A stretch of DNA of 64,000 nt. Origin: CAIXSE01 sp040769125 (GTDB lineage: Bacteria > Actinomycetota > Thermoleophilia > UBA2241). The position numbers and the translations under genes were made by a program. The DNA lies in contig JAXGLO010000001.1 of the NCBI GenBank assembly GCA_040769125.1, positions 1,612,001 through 1,676,000 on the forward strand, written 5' to 3'. The notes beneath the pieces were generated by a model. That model saw nothing but the letters and a program-made list of their open reading frames with translations. It had not been told where the DNA came from and ran no database searches. Positions 38,922 through 47,842 of the stretch are shown here, one piece after another; positions within the stretch are counted from its first letter, which is position 1, and each line of letters starts with the position of its first letter.

Positions 38922-38976
38922 GCGCGGGACCTCGCCCGTAACCGGGAGACCCGCGCGGCCTGCTGACGCAAGCCGT

Positions 38977-40212
38977 TCACTCGAGCGGAGCGACCCGGCC
39001 CTGCGCGCTGGCCGACTTGCCGGCCTTGAAGCGACGGCCGGCGAGAGACTTGGCCGGCAGGGCGAGCTCCGTAACCGGCTCACCATCGAGGGAGACCCCG
39101 CCCTGCTTGATGCGGCGGCGCCACTCGGAGCGCGTCTGGCCGAACCAGCGCTCCATGACGGCGGGCAGGAAGACCGTATTGCCCTCCTCGATGTCGCCCG
39201 GTTCGAGGCGCAGCTCCTGGAGATCGCCGGCCGCCTCGCGACGCCGGAAGACCGCATCGAAGTGCTCCTCGGCGGCGGCCGCCGTCTCGGCGCCCGCGAG
39301 ACGCGTGATGATCTCGAACGCCAGGCGCGCCTTGACGTCGCGCGGGTTTTCGTCGCCCGACGCAAGCGCCGCCTCCAGCCGCACGAGCTCGTCGGCGTGG
39401 TGCGGCGTGAGCAGGCGGTAGTAGGTCATCATCGCGGCATCAGGGATGCTCATCACCTTGCCGTAAATGTCGCGCGGGTCCTCGGTGACGCCGATGTAGT
39501 TGCCGGTGCTCTTGCTCATACGCTCGACGCCGTCGGTGCCGGGCAGGATGTCGAGAGTCATGATCGCCTGCGGCGCCTGCCCGAAGTACGTCTGCAGATC
39601 GCGCCCCATGAGGAGATTGAACTTCTGGTCGGTGCCGCCGATCTCCATGTCGGCACGCACGGCGACGGAGTCGTAGCCCTGGGCCAGCGGGTAGAGCATC
39701 TCGAGCATGCTGATGGGCCGGCGCTCGGCCCAGCGCTTGGCGAAATCGTCCCGCTCGAGAATGCGCGCCACGGTGGTCGTGGAGGCGATCTCGAACAGCT
39801 GCTCGGTGGTGAGGCCGGCCAGCCACTCGCCGTTAAACCGGATGTCGAGCTTGGCAGGATCGTCGTCGAGGATGAGAAACGCCTGCTCCTGGTAGGTCTT
39901 GGCGTTGGCGTCGATGACGCCGGGATCGAGCCGCGGACGCGTCTTGCTGCGCCCGGAGGGATCGCCGATGCGCGCCGTGTAGTCGCCGATGATGAGCACA
40001 GCCACATGACCGGCGTCCTGGAACTGCCGCAACTTGTTGAGGACGACCGTGTGGCCGAGGTGGATGTCGGGGGCGGTGGGGTCGACGCCGAGCTTGATGC
40101 GCAGCGGCCTGCCCTCGCGCTCAGCCTGCTCCAGCTTCGCGGCGAGAGAGCCCTCGGGGAGCACCTCAACGGCGCCCACCAGCAGGTCGTCAATCAGGGA
40201 TCGGTCGATCAC
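38977..40212 (-). CDS. tyrS: Tyrosyl-tRNA synthetase
   Basis: The product has 411 aa. GTG 40212 has GGAGG 7 nt upstream. Class I signature HLGHT at 51-55 and RMSKST (KMSKS equivalent) at about 240. The middle has GDYTARIGDPSGRSKTRP and GGTDQKFNLLMGR, and the C-terminus an S4 RNA-binding domain (RRIKQGGVSLDGEPV). The type is the TyrRS with a longer GDYTARIGDPSG segment found in several bacterial phyla (TyrZ-like). It charges tRNA-Tyr. No T-box leader was seen. Confidence 0.95.
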   Translation of the reverse strand: MIDRSLIDDLLVGAVEVLPEGSLAAKLEQAEREGRPLRIKLGVDPTAPDIHLGHTVVLNKLRQFQDAGHVAVLIIGDYTARIGDPSGRSKTRPRLDPGVIDANAKTYQEQAFLILDDDPAKLDIRFNGEWLAGLTTEQLFEIASTTTVARILERDDFAKRWAERRPISMLEMLYPLAQGYDSVAVRADMEIGGTDQKFNLLMGRDLQTYFGQAPQAIMTLDILPGTDGVERMSKSTGNYIGVTEDPRDIYGKVMSIPDAAMMTYYRLLTPHHADELVRLEAALASGDENPRDVKARLAFEIITRLAGAETAAAAEEHFDAVFRRREAAGDLQELRLEPGDIEEGNTVFLPAVMERWFGQTRSEWRRRIKQGGVSLDGEPVTELALPAKSLAGRRFKAGKSASAQGRVAPLE

Positions 40213-40352
40213 AGGCAGGCCTCCGGACGGGGGACGCGGTGGCCTCACGGCCGCCGCGCATGATACCACAGGGCCGGCGTCACGGACGCCGTCCGGTTGC
40301 GGCGCCGAGGAGCACTGCTGATGCGGCGCCGGGTCGCCGTGAGCGGCGGCGA

Positions 40353-40480
40353 GGACCGCCGCGGGCGCACCGCCGGAGACCGTTCAGGCAGCGAGGAACG
40401 CCGCAGGTGCACCGCCGGAGGCTGCTTGGGCGACCCCGTCGCCGCGGGCGCACCACCGAAGGCTGCTCAGACGACCCCGC
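40353..40480. repeat. Three-copy imperfect 42-nt direct repeat
   Basis: Units beginning CGCCGCGGGCGCACC or CGCCGCAGGTGCACC recur at about 40356, 40398 and 40440. The array fills most of the tyrS upstream region and runs into the 3' end of the U32 gene. It may be degenerate slippage of GC-rich DNA. Confidence 0.6.
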
Positions 40481-43073
40481 GAAAGAGATGACCGGTGGTG
40501 CTGCGCTCCCGCGAGGCGAACGCCGCCAGAGCCTCCAGGCCGCCGCGCTCGAAGGCGTCACGCTCGGTCGCGTCGAGGTCGGCCTGCACGACGTGGAACG
40601 TGCTCACACCCGCGGCCTGAAGCTCGTCGAGAGCGCCAGCCAGGTTGGTGACCCGCGCGTTGTAGAGCCGCGTCCCCGTGCGATCGACGTCGCCGAGGAA
40701 CACATACCCCTTGGTGTCCTCCAGTGCCACGCCGACGCGCGCCGCGCCCTCCGGCGGAGCAAAGATGCCCTCGGCGCGGCCGAGCTGGTCGCGGGTGTGC
40801 AGGACCTGCTGGCGCCCGAAGACGAGGGCTTCGAGGGCGGGCTCGCGGCTGGCGCCCGCTGCGATGGCAGAGCGCACCGCCGAAAGCTCACTCAAGGCGG
40901 TCTCCGGTGAAATGACCACCGCATCCGGTGAGCGGCCGGCGAGGCGCTCCGCCACGCCGGCGGCGAGCCCGTTGAGGCCCTGGAGCGGGTATTCGAGGAT
41001 CAGGCGAACCTCACTGGGGAGCGCGGACTCGGTCGCGGCGAGCAGCCCGAGGTGGCGCGCGCAGACGCCCTGCCACGGCAGGGCGAGGAGCGCGCGCCAC
41101 CACTCCTCATCGGCATCGAAAAGGATCTCCGGAAGCCGCAGCCGCAGGGGGCGGCCCGAAGAGCGCAGCTCCTCGGCCGCCGCCGTCACGGCGGCAACCG
41201 AGTCGGGGACCGTGACGTCCAGGCACAGCTCAGTCACCCCGGGCGCCGGCAACGGCCGCTCGCCAGGGCGAAGGACGAGCACGATGCCGGGATCGGACGG
41301 GACAAGACGGGCTTCGGACGCAGCTGCCACGGCCCCGCCTCGAGACGGGCCTCCACCTGCTGCGACGGCCCAGTACCCGCCGGCGGCACGACGCCCGCCG
41401 GCGGCCCGGTACCCGCCGGCGACGCGCTGCTCATCGAGGGCCGCCAGCGCCCGCCGGCGCAGGCCCTTGAGCTCGCCGACCGAGAGGAAGAGCCCCTCGG
41501 GCACGGCGAACTCGAGAGCGGCGAGCCGGTACGGCGTGCCGCCGAGCGCGCCCAGCGCCTTGCGAGCGCCCTCCTCCGTGAGAGACGCCGTACGCGCCGC
41601 GCCGAGCGGCGACAAGGAGGTGACCGTGACGCTCGTTGTTGGCCGCTCCCACCCGCCGGATGCCGCGCTGGCCGGCGTCGGCGGGCGCCCTCCCACGGCG
41701 GCCCGGCCGACCGGCTCGACGATCAACGTGGCCGGCTCATCTTTGACGCCCGTCAACCTCATACGCACATCGAACGGGCGAAGCGCCACGCGCCCCGCCT
41801 CGAGGTCGCGGGCCAGAGCGCCGGCGTCGGCGGCCGCCAGGCGGAAGAGCCGATCCTTGACCGCGACCCGCTCCCGCACCACCAGCCTCAACCGGCGCTC
41901 AGCGCCTTCCGCAAGACGCACCGGCTCAGATTGGCCCCAGGGCGTGTACAGGTAGACGACGTCGCCGGCGGCGACGGGACGGAAGAGGCGCACCTCCACC
42001 TCTCCGCGAGCGTCGTCGACGCTCGCCACGCGGCCGACGAGGACACCGCGGTGGCCGCCGCGACCGCCGCTGCGCACCTCATGGTGGCGACCCTCGAGAT
42101 GGGCCGTCGTGAAGCTCCTCGAGAAGCTCTGCTCGAGGAGCTCGGTCCACTCCGGACGAACGGCGTAGCCGTCGGGATCGGTGAGGGCGGCGTCGAGCGC
42201 CTCACGGTAGATCGCCGTGGTGACCCCGACGTAGGCGGCATCCTTCATCCGGCCCTCCACCTTGAACGACGTCACGCCGGCGGCGAGCAACCGCGGCAGC
42301 GCGCCGATTGCGGCGAGGTCGGAGGTCGACATGACGCGCGTGGGCGACTGGTGCATCGGCATGACCCCGGACGTGGTGGACTCGGTCGACATGACGCGCG
42401 TGGGCTGCCGGGCTCCATCGTCGCCCCCCGACGCCCGGCGCAGGCAGTAGCGCAGACGGCAGGACTGGCTGCACCGCCCGCGATTGCCGCTGCGACCGCC
42501 CACCATGCTGGCCAGAAGACAGTCGCCCGAGTAGCTGTAGCAGAGAGCCCCGTGCACGAACGCTTCGAGGTCGAGGCCGTGGCGGTGGAGACCGGCGATC
42601 TCGGCGAGGCTCAGCTCACGGGCGAGAATCGCCCGTGAGAAGCCGAGGCGAGCCAGCGCACCGAGCTGCACCGACGAGTGCGTGTTGAGCTGCGTGCTGG
42701 CGTGGAGCGGAAGATCCGGGTACGCCTCGCGCACGCGCGCGGCGAAGCCGAGATCGGCGACGATGACGGCGTCGAGGCCGGCCCTGTAGGGCGCCTCCAG
42801 CGCCCCGATGGCCGGCCCGACCTCCTCGTCCTTGAAGAGAACGTTGAGCGCCGCATAGGCGCGCGCCCCCCACAGGTGAGCCGCCTCCACGGCCTCCACG
42901 GCGGCGTCGCCCGCGAAGTTGCCGGCGAAGGCCCGGGCGTTCCACCGCTCGAGACCGAAGTAGACGGCGTCCGCGCCGGCGGCGAGGGCCGCGCGCAACG
43001 CGCGCGGCCCTCCGGCCGGCGCCAGCAGCTCCGCCCGTGACTGCGCGGGCATCCACCCCGCGAGCGCAGACAT
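40467..43073 (-). CDS. Peptidase U32 family protein (RlhA/UbiU-like, DUF3656)
   Basis: The product has 868 aa. N-terminal U32 domain: ELLAPAGGPRALRAALAAGADAVYFGL, ALNVLFKD, AVIVADLGF, LHASTQLNTHSS, and Cys-rich GNRGRCSQSCRLRYC that binds 4Fe-4S in relatives. FKVEGRMKDAAYVGVTTAIYREALD follows, then a long C-terminal DUF3656-type part (about 350-868). Relatives hydroxylate rRNA or ubiquinone with prephenate as oxygen-chain partner. Two oddities: an exact 21-bp, 60-bp-period duplication just before the LLS-like motif, and low-complexity Ala/Gly stretches near 570. ATG 43073 or 43052 may be the start. Confidence 0.82.
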   Translation of the reverse strand: MSALAGWMPAQSRAELLAPAGGPRALRAALAAGADAVYFGLERWNARAFAGNFAGDAAVEAVEAAHLWGARAYAALNVLFKDEEVGPAIGALEAPYRAGLDAVIVADLGFAARVREAYPDLPLHASTQLNTHSSVQLGALARLGFSRAILARELSLAEIAGLHRHGLDLEAFVHGALCYSYSGDCLLASMVGGRSGNRGRCSQSCRLRYCLRRASGGDDGARQPTRVMSTESTTSGVMPMHQSPTRVMSTSDLAAIGALPRLLAAGVTSFKVEGRMKDAAYVGVTTAIYREALDAALTDPDGYAVRPEWTELLEQSFSRSFTTAHLEGRHHEVRSGGRGGHRGVLVGRVASVDDARGEVEVRLFRPVAAGDVVYLYTPWGQSEPVRLAEGAERRLRLVVRERVAVKDRLFRLAAADAGALARDLEAGRVALRPFDVRMRLTGVKDEPATLIVEPVGRAAVGGRPPTPASAASGGWERPTTSVTVTSLSPLGAARTASLTEEGARKALGALGGTPYRLAALEFAVPEGLFLSVGELKGLRRRALAALDEQRVAGGYRAAGGRRAAGGYWAVAAGGGPSRGGAVAAASEARLVPSDPGIVLVLRPGERPLPAPGVTELCLDVTVPDSVAAVTAAAEELRSSGRPLRLRLPEILFDADEEWWRALLALPWQGVCARHLGLLAATESALPSEVRLILEYPLQGLNGLAAGVAERLAGRSPDAVVISPETALSELSAVRSAIAAGASREPALEALVFGRQQVLHTRDQLGRAEGIFAPPEGAARVGVALEDTKGYVFLGDVDRTGTRLYNARVTNLAGALDELQAAGVSTFHVVQADLDATERDAFERGGLEALAAFASRERSTTGHLFRGVV
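42325..42405 (-). repeat. 21-bp duplication inside the U32 gene
   Basis: Plus-strand positions 42325-42345 and 42385-42405 are identical and 60 bp apart, in frame. They encode PTRVMST twice; the second copy occupies the place of the family's LLSxKDL motif. Confidence 0.85.
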
Positions 43074-43111
43074 CTCCCCTGCCGCCCCCCGGCCTTCTGG
43101 CGCCTCTCGCC

Positions 43112-44113
43112 TCAGGGCGCAGGGATGGCGCCCGGCTCCTCGGCGAGCACCCCGCCGCGCTCGTCACGATGCACCCGGGTGAGCCCCGATGTCGCGATCG
43201 TCCGCACCCCGCCGCGCTCGAGCTCGTCGAGGAACAGGTTGATGCCGAGCGAGTCGCTCGCCATGTGGCCCGCGATGACGACATGCATGTCGTGCTTCTC
43301 GGCCTCCTTGCGCAGCTCCGGCCCCATGTGCATGCCGACGATGGTGCCGACGCCCGCGTCGGCCAGCTTCTCCATCACCTTCCTGGGGCCCTCGGTGCCG
43401 CCGGTCATGTCGACCCAGATCTTCCCGGCGCGCGCGCCGGGGCTGCTCTTGCCGATGTACGGGCCGGCCCCCTTCTGTGCCGCGATACGGTACTCGGGGA
43501 TCTCGAGCAGCGCCTGCTGAATATCCTCGATGAGCTTCGGCTCGCGCTCGGCGAAGTACCGCGAGAGGTACCTGACGACGAGGTTGTCGGTGGGCGTGTG
43601 GGCGGAGAAGAACGGGATCTCAAGCAGGCGGGCCGCATCGATCGCCTGGTCGTAGTTGAGCGGCATGAAGCGACGCCGGACCTCGTCCATGCGCTCGGCG
43701 ATGAACCGCTCGCCCATCTGGATCGGAACACCGAGCGTCGCCCAGATGTCGGCCTGCACCTCCATGACGCCGTCGAGCCTGGTGAGACCCCAGCCCTCGG
43801 GGTGGTGCGTGTAGATCGCGTCGATCGGCATGCCCTTCTCGCGCAGGCGGTCGGCAAGGAGCACCTCGCCGGTGTTCATGTCGATACCGCCCAGGAGCAG
43901 CTCGACCTCGGCCTCGGGGTCACCCACGTAGATGCGCGTGTCATTGAAGGGGTTGACCAGCGCCTCAGGGTCGGCCAGCGCCCTGAGAGCCTCGGGGAGC
44001 TGCTCGTGGCTCCGCCGCCGGCGAGCCAGGAAGTCGTCGACGCCCTCCTTGCCGCGAGGGTCGGCCTCGATACCCATACGCACGGCGGTCTCGTAGATCT
44101 CGCGTAGCTTCAC
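43112..44113 (-). CDS. NIF3-like metal-binding protein
   Basis: The product has 333 aa. It resembles long NIF3-type proteins: MKLREIYETAVRMGIEADPR, DAIYTHHPEGWG, FFSAHTPTDNLVVRYL, and VIAGHMASDSLGINLFLDELE near the C-terminus supply His and Asp/Glu residues for a two-metal site as in YbgI/NIF3. Substrates are unknown; family members are linked to GTP cyclohydrolase-like or tRNA-related chemistry without firm proof. It lies 38 bp before the U32 gene on the same strand, so both may be co-transcribed. Confidence 0.65.
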   Translation of the reverse strand: MKLREIYETAVRMGIEADPRGKEGVDDFLARRRRSHEQLPEALRALADPEALVNPFNDTRIYVGDPEAEVELLLGGIDMNTGEVLLADRLREKGMPIDAIYTHHPEGWGLTRLDGVMEVQADIWATLGVPIQMGERFIAERMDEVRRRFMPLNYDQAIDAARLLEIPFFSAHTPTDNLVVRYLSRYFAEREPKLIEDIQQALLEIPEYRIAAQKGAGPYIGKSSPGARAGKIWVDMTGGTEGPRKVMEKLADAGVGTIVGMHMGPELRKEAEKHDMHVVIAGHMASDSLGINLFLDELERGGVRTIATSGLTRVHRDERGGVLAEEPGAIPAP

Positions 44114-44277
44114 GATGGTCCTTTCTTCGGCGATCGGCGGCGCTGTGCATGCCGCGCCGGCGGCCGCGGGAGCATGCTCGTAGCGTCTATTGTTTTACCT
44201 ACGCCCGCCAAAGCGCCACCCAGGCAGCGCGGCCAGAGGTGCCTCAGCGGCGCAGCCGGGCAGGAGGAGCCGCCACA

Positions 44278-44913
44278 TCAGCGGCCCGCTGCCCGCGGCA
44301 GCGGCCGCGAAAGGAAGCGGCTGCCGGCGTCCACGAAGCGCCACAACAGCCCATTGCCGCGAACGCCGATGCGCGGAGTCGTGACGATGCGCGGCGCTCC
44401 CGCCGCCCATGCACGCGGATCGCCGGCGGTGGCCGCAGCGGCCGCCTCGCCGGGGCGCGGCAGAATGGCCAGCGGCTCCCGCCACACCGGCAGGCCGTTG
44501 TGCTCGCGCCCTATGCCGAGCGCCTGGGTAAGCCGCGCCGGACCGCTGCAGAGCAGGCGAGGGTCGGCCATGCCGCGCCGCGCGATCATCTCCTCGATGC
44601 CGTGGTCCGGTTCGAGCGCCCGCAGCAGGACTCCCGCGCCCGTCCCCTTCGCCTCACAGGCGACGTTGCCGCAGAAGTGCATACCGTAGATGAAGTACAC
44701 GTAGAGATGACCCGGCGGCCCGAAGAGCACCGCGTTGCGCGCAGTCCTGCCGCGGAATCCGTGGCAGCACGGGTCATGCTGGCGATACGCCTCCGTCTCG
44801 ACGATGCGGCCGCCGACCCCCTGGAACAGGAAGGTGCATCCGACGAGGTCGCGGGCAACATCGAGGGCGGAGCGCGCGAAGAACGACTGCGGAAGCGAGA
44901 CGGTCATGATCAT
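44278..44913 (-). CDS. mpg: 3-methyladenine DNA glycosylase (AAG/Mpg family)
   Basis: The product has 211 aa. Family motifs in order: SLDVARDLVGCTFL-like start (ALDVARDLVGCTFL), IVETEAY (catalytic Glu), DPCCHGFRGRTARNAVLFGPPGHLYVYFIYGMHFCGNVACE split over the active-site region, GAGVLLRALEP, and GPARLTQALGI. It removes alkylated purines from DNA. ATG 44913 or 44907 can start it. It lies between the argR relic and the NIF3-like gene; pheST, argR, mpg and tyrS in this order recall the mycobacterial region. Confidence 0.93.
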   Translation of the reverse strand: MIMTVSLPQSFFARSALDVARDLVGCTFLFQGVGGRIVETEAYRQHDPCCHGFRGRTARNAVLFGPPGHLYVYFIYGMHFCGNVACEAKGTGAGVLLRALEPDHGIEEMIARRGMADPRLLCSGPARLTQALGIGREHNGLPVWREPLAILPRPGEAAAAATAGDPRAWAAGAPRIVTTPRIGVRGNGLLWRFVDAGSRFLSRPLPRAAGR

Positions 44914-44938
44914 GATCGCAGAGGCCGGGCGGGCGGAG

Positions 44939-45169
44939 CTACCCCTCGCGCAGTCGACCGAGGTACCGTTTGAGCGAGGGCGCCCTGGTGACGGGCTCAA
45001 CGGCCATGAGGAGCGTGTCGTCGCCGGCGATCGTACCGGGGACGTCGGCGTGGCTCAAAGTGTCGATCTGCCGGCTCACGGCCGCCGCCGAGCTGAACTC
45101 GCGCTGGGTGCCAACCTCGCCCTCCTGCATCACCCGCTGGATGAGTCTCTGACGCTGCGCCCTGTCCAT
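44939..45169 (-). pseudogene. Internally deleted arginine repressor (argR relic)
   Basis: This is a 76-aa ORF where ArgR is about 150-165 aa. The start matches ArgR helix 1-2 (RQRLIQRVMQEGEVGTQREF), then AVSRQIDTLS matches the recognition helix VSRDI, and GTIAGDDTLLMAVEP matches the C-terminal GTIAGDDTILV core. The DNA-binding turn, the linker and the first half of the oligomerisation domain, about 60-70 residues in all, are missing. Start codon and ribosome binding site (GAGG, 7 nt) are intact and there are no frameshifts. It may be an expressed micro-protein or a pseudogene; the arginine-binding pocket cannot be complete. Confidence 0.75.
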
Positions 45170-45320
45170 TCGCTCGTCCTCAGACCTGCGGCCCGGAGCG
45201 CCGCGGCGGGCTCCGTCGCCGATCGACGCAGGCCGCTACATGGCTACACAGTATACGTGAAGCGACGCACAGGCCTGCAGGCACGAGCACGTCCCGGAGC
45301 GAACCGGGAGAGACGCCCTC

Positions 45321-45347
45321 ACCTGCTGCCAGGACCCGCCAGCAGGT
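45321..45347 (-). terminator. Hairpin at the pheT stop
   Basis: Arms ACCTGCTG and CAGCAGGT flank an 11-nt loop starting at the pheT stop codon. It could end the pheST transcript, although no T-run follows. Confidence 0.45.
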
Positions 45348-47827
45348 CAGCGCAGAGACGCCGCCAGCTCGCGCTTCAGCGCTTTGACGATCTTGGCCCG
45401 CACGCCGGCGATATCCTTCTCGCCGAGGGTGCGCTCCTGCGACCGCATAGTCACGCGCAGCGCCAGCGAGACCTTGCCGGCAGGCACCGGCTCGCCCTCG
45501 TAGACGTCGAACACCCGCACCCCGCGAACCAGCTTGCCGCCGGCTCTCGCCGCCAGGGCGACGACGTCGGCGGCCGGCACATCGCGGTCCACGATCACGG
45601 CGAGATCCTGAGCGGCCGGTGGGTAGGCGCCGAGATCCTCGAAGGCGCGAGCCGGAAGCGCGACGGCTGCGAGGCGATCCATCTCGAATACGGCCGCGTA
45701 CAGCCCCAGACCCTCGAGGTCGTAGGCCGCCGCCACATCGGGGCGCACCCGGCCAAGGACGCCGACGCCGGCGGCGCCGGGGACGCTCACGACGGCCGCC
45801 TCGCCGGGGTGCAGATACGGATGCTCGGCCGACGCGTCGCCCAGGGGCACGAAGGTCCCCACGAGACGCAGCCTCCGCAGCACCGCCTCGACGACCCCCT
45901 TGAGGGTGAAGAAATCGGTGGGCCGGGCAGCGCCCGTCCAGGCATCCTCCTCCGCCGGCGCGCTGAGAAGGATGGCGAGCGCCTCCGGCTCGTGCGGCAG
46001 CACCGCCCCCGAAGCCCCAGCGTACTCGGGCGCAGCCATTGCCCACTCTTCCCAGAGATACACGCTGCCGAGCTCGAAGATGTTCGGGGGATCGTTGAGA
46101 TGCGCGATGTTGGTGCGCACGGCGCCGAACAGGCCGGGCAGCAGCGACGTGCGCATGACGGCCTGCTCGGCCGACATGGGGTTGCTCAGCCGTACGGGCC
46201 GCCGGCGAACGTCGCCTTCCGGCAGCCCGAGCGGCGCCACGGCGTCCTCGGCGACGAAGGTGTACGTGATGACCTCCGCCAGCCCACAGGCGGCCAGGGC
46301 GCCTCGCGCCATCCGCCGCACCTGCTGGAGCCGTGTGAGACCGCCCGCCGTCGTGCTGGCGGGCAGCGACTCGGTGGCGCGCTCGTACCCGACGATACGC
46401 CCCACCTCCTCGATGAGGTCGACCTCGCGCTCGAGGTCCGGACGGAAGGTCGGCGGCGCGACCGTCCACTCCTCGGGGGCCTCGTCTACCGCGCACTCAA
46501 GGCGTCTGAGGATCCCGGCCTGCTCCTCCACAGGGATCTCATAGCCGAGCAGGGCGTCGCACCTGGCTGGCCGGTAACGCACCCGCGCCGCCGGCGCGGG
46601 TGCGCGGCCGGCCTCAACGACGCCCGGCGCCACAGAGCCGCCGCAGAGCTCGGCGAACAGCCGGCTGGCGAAGTCGAGCGCGCCCGGCACCAGACTCGGG
46701 TCGAGGCCCTTCTCGAAGCGGTTGCTCGCCTCACTGCGGATGCCGGTGTGCATCTCGGTGCGCAGAATGCTCGGCCCGCTGAAGTTGGCGGCTTCAAGGA
46801 CGACGTCGGTCGTCGAGGCATCCACTTCGGCGTCGACGGCGCCGAACACGCCGGCGATCACCAGAGGCTTCTCGACGTCGGCGATGACCAGCATCTGATC
46901 GTCGAGCGTGCGTTCGACCCCGTCGAGGGTAACAATCCTCTCCCCCGCTTTGGCGCGGCGGGCGATCAGCGTGCCACCGCCGATCCTGGCGGCGTCGAAG
47001 GCGTGCAGCGGCTGACCCCAGCCGAGCATCACGTAGTTGGTGACGTCGACGACGCTGCTGATGGGCCGCATGCCGGCGCGCATGAGCCGCGCCTTGAGCC
47101 AGGGCGGAGAGTCGGCGACGGTGACCCCGCGGATGACGCGCGCCGCGTAGCGCGGACAGAGGTCGGGGTCGGCGATCTCGACGGCGATCGACTCCTCGGC
47201 GGGGGCGCCTTCCAGCACCGCCGGCGCGGCGATGGGCGGCGGCTCAAGCCTGGCGCCGGACGCCGCCGCGACCTCGCGGGCGATGCCGTAGATGCTGAAG
47301 CAGTCGGGGCGGTTCGACGTGAGCTCGAGCTCGAGCACCGCCTCGCTCACCGGAAGGTGATCCTGCAGCGGACTGCCGACCGCCCAGTCGCCCGGGAGGA
47401 CGACGATGCCCGGGCTCGACTCCTCGAAGCCGAGCTCCGCCTCGCTCATCATCATGCCGTCACTCTCTACACCGCGCAGACCGGCCTTCCTGATCTTGAG
47501 GCCGTTCTCGAGCGTGGCGCCGCTGAGGGCCACCGCCACCGTGTCGCCGGCGGCGAAATTGGTGGCGCCGCAGACGATCTGGCGCACGCCGCCGGCGGCC
47601 TCGCCGACGTCGACTGTGCAGACGCTCAGTCTGTCGGCGTTGGGATGCTTCTCGCGGGTGAGGACCCTGCCGACGACGAAACGGGCGAGATTCTCCGGGT
47701 CACGCGGCGCGCCCGCCCAGTGGACGGCCTCCACCTCGGTGCCCGACATCGTGAGCAGCTCGGCGAGCTCCTCGACGGAGCCCTCCCAGGCCACATACTC
47801 CTTGATCCATCCGAACGGGACTTTCAT
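45347..47827 (-). CDS. pheT: Phenylalanyl-tRNA synthetase beta subunit
   Basis: The product has 826 aa, normal length for bacterial PheT. MKVPFGWIKEYV start, tRNA-binding EMAP-like domain (about 40-150 with LTREKHPNADRLSVCTVDVG), B3/B4 editing region (TSNRPDCFSIYGIARE, VVDVTNYVMLGWGQPLHAFD), B5 domain, catalytic-like core and the C-terminal ferredoxin-fold anticodon domain (YPPAAQDLAVIVDRDVPAADVV, with VRVFDVYEGEPVPAGKVSLA). It pairs with PheS in an alpha2-beta2 enzyme charging tRNA-Phe. It starts 15 bp after pheS. Confidence 0.96.
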   Translation of the reverse strand: MKVPFGWIKEYVAWEGSVEELAELLTMSGTEVEAVHWAGAPRDPENLARFVVGRVLTREKHPNADRLSVCTVDVGEAAGGVRQIVCGATNFAAGDTVAVALSGATLENGLKIRKAGLRGVESDGMMMSEAELGFEESSPGIVVLPGDWAVGSPLQDHLPVSEAVLELELTSNRPDCFSIYGIAREVAAASGARLEPPPIAAPAVLEGAPAEESIAVEIADPDLCPRYAARVIRGVTVADSPPWLKARLMRAGMRPISSVVDVTNYVMLGWGQPLHAFDAARIGGGTLIARRAKAGERIVTLDGVERTLDDQMLVIADVEKPLVIAGVFGAVDAEVDASTTDVVLEAANFSGPSILRTEMHTGIRSEASNRFEKGLDPSLVPGALDFASRLFAELCGGSVAPGVVEAGRAPAPAARVRYRPARCDALLGYEIPVEEQAGILRRLECAVDEAPEEWTVAPPTFRPDLEREVDLIEEVGRIVGYERATESLPASTTAGGLTRLQQVRRMARGALAACGLAEVITYTFVAEDAVAPLGLPEGDVRRRPVRLSNPMSAEQAVMRTSLLPGLFGAVRTNIAHLNDPPNIFELGSVYLWEEWAMAAPEYAGASGAVLPHEPEALAILLSAPAEEDAWTGAARPTDFFTLKGVVEAVLRRLRLVGTFVPLGDASAEHPYLHPGEAAVVSVPGAAGVGVLGRVRPDVAAAYDLEGLGLYAAVFEMDRLAAVALPARAFEDLGAYPPAAQDLAVIVDRDVPAADVVALAARAGGKLVRGVRVFDVYEGEPVPAGKVSLALRVTMRSQERTLGEKDIAGVRAKIVKALKRELAASLR

Positions 47828-47842
47828 GACGCCGGCCTCCTC

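Noticed and set aside
40353..40480. CRISPR array at the 42-nt repeats
   Set aside because: Only three diverged copies with no unique spacers of constant length, and no cas genes in the window.
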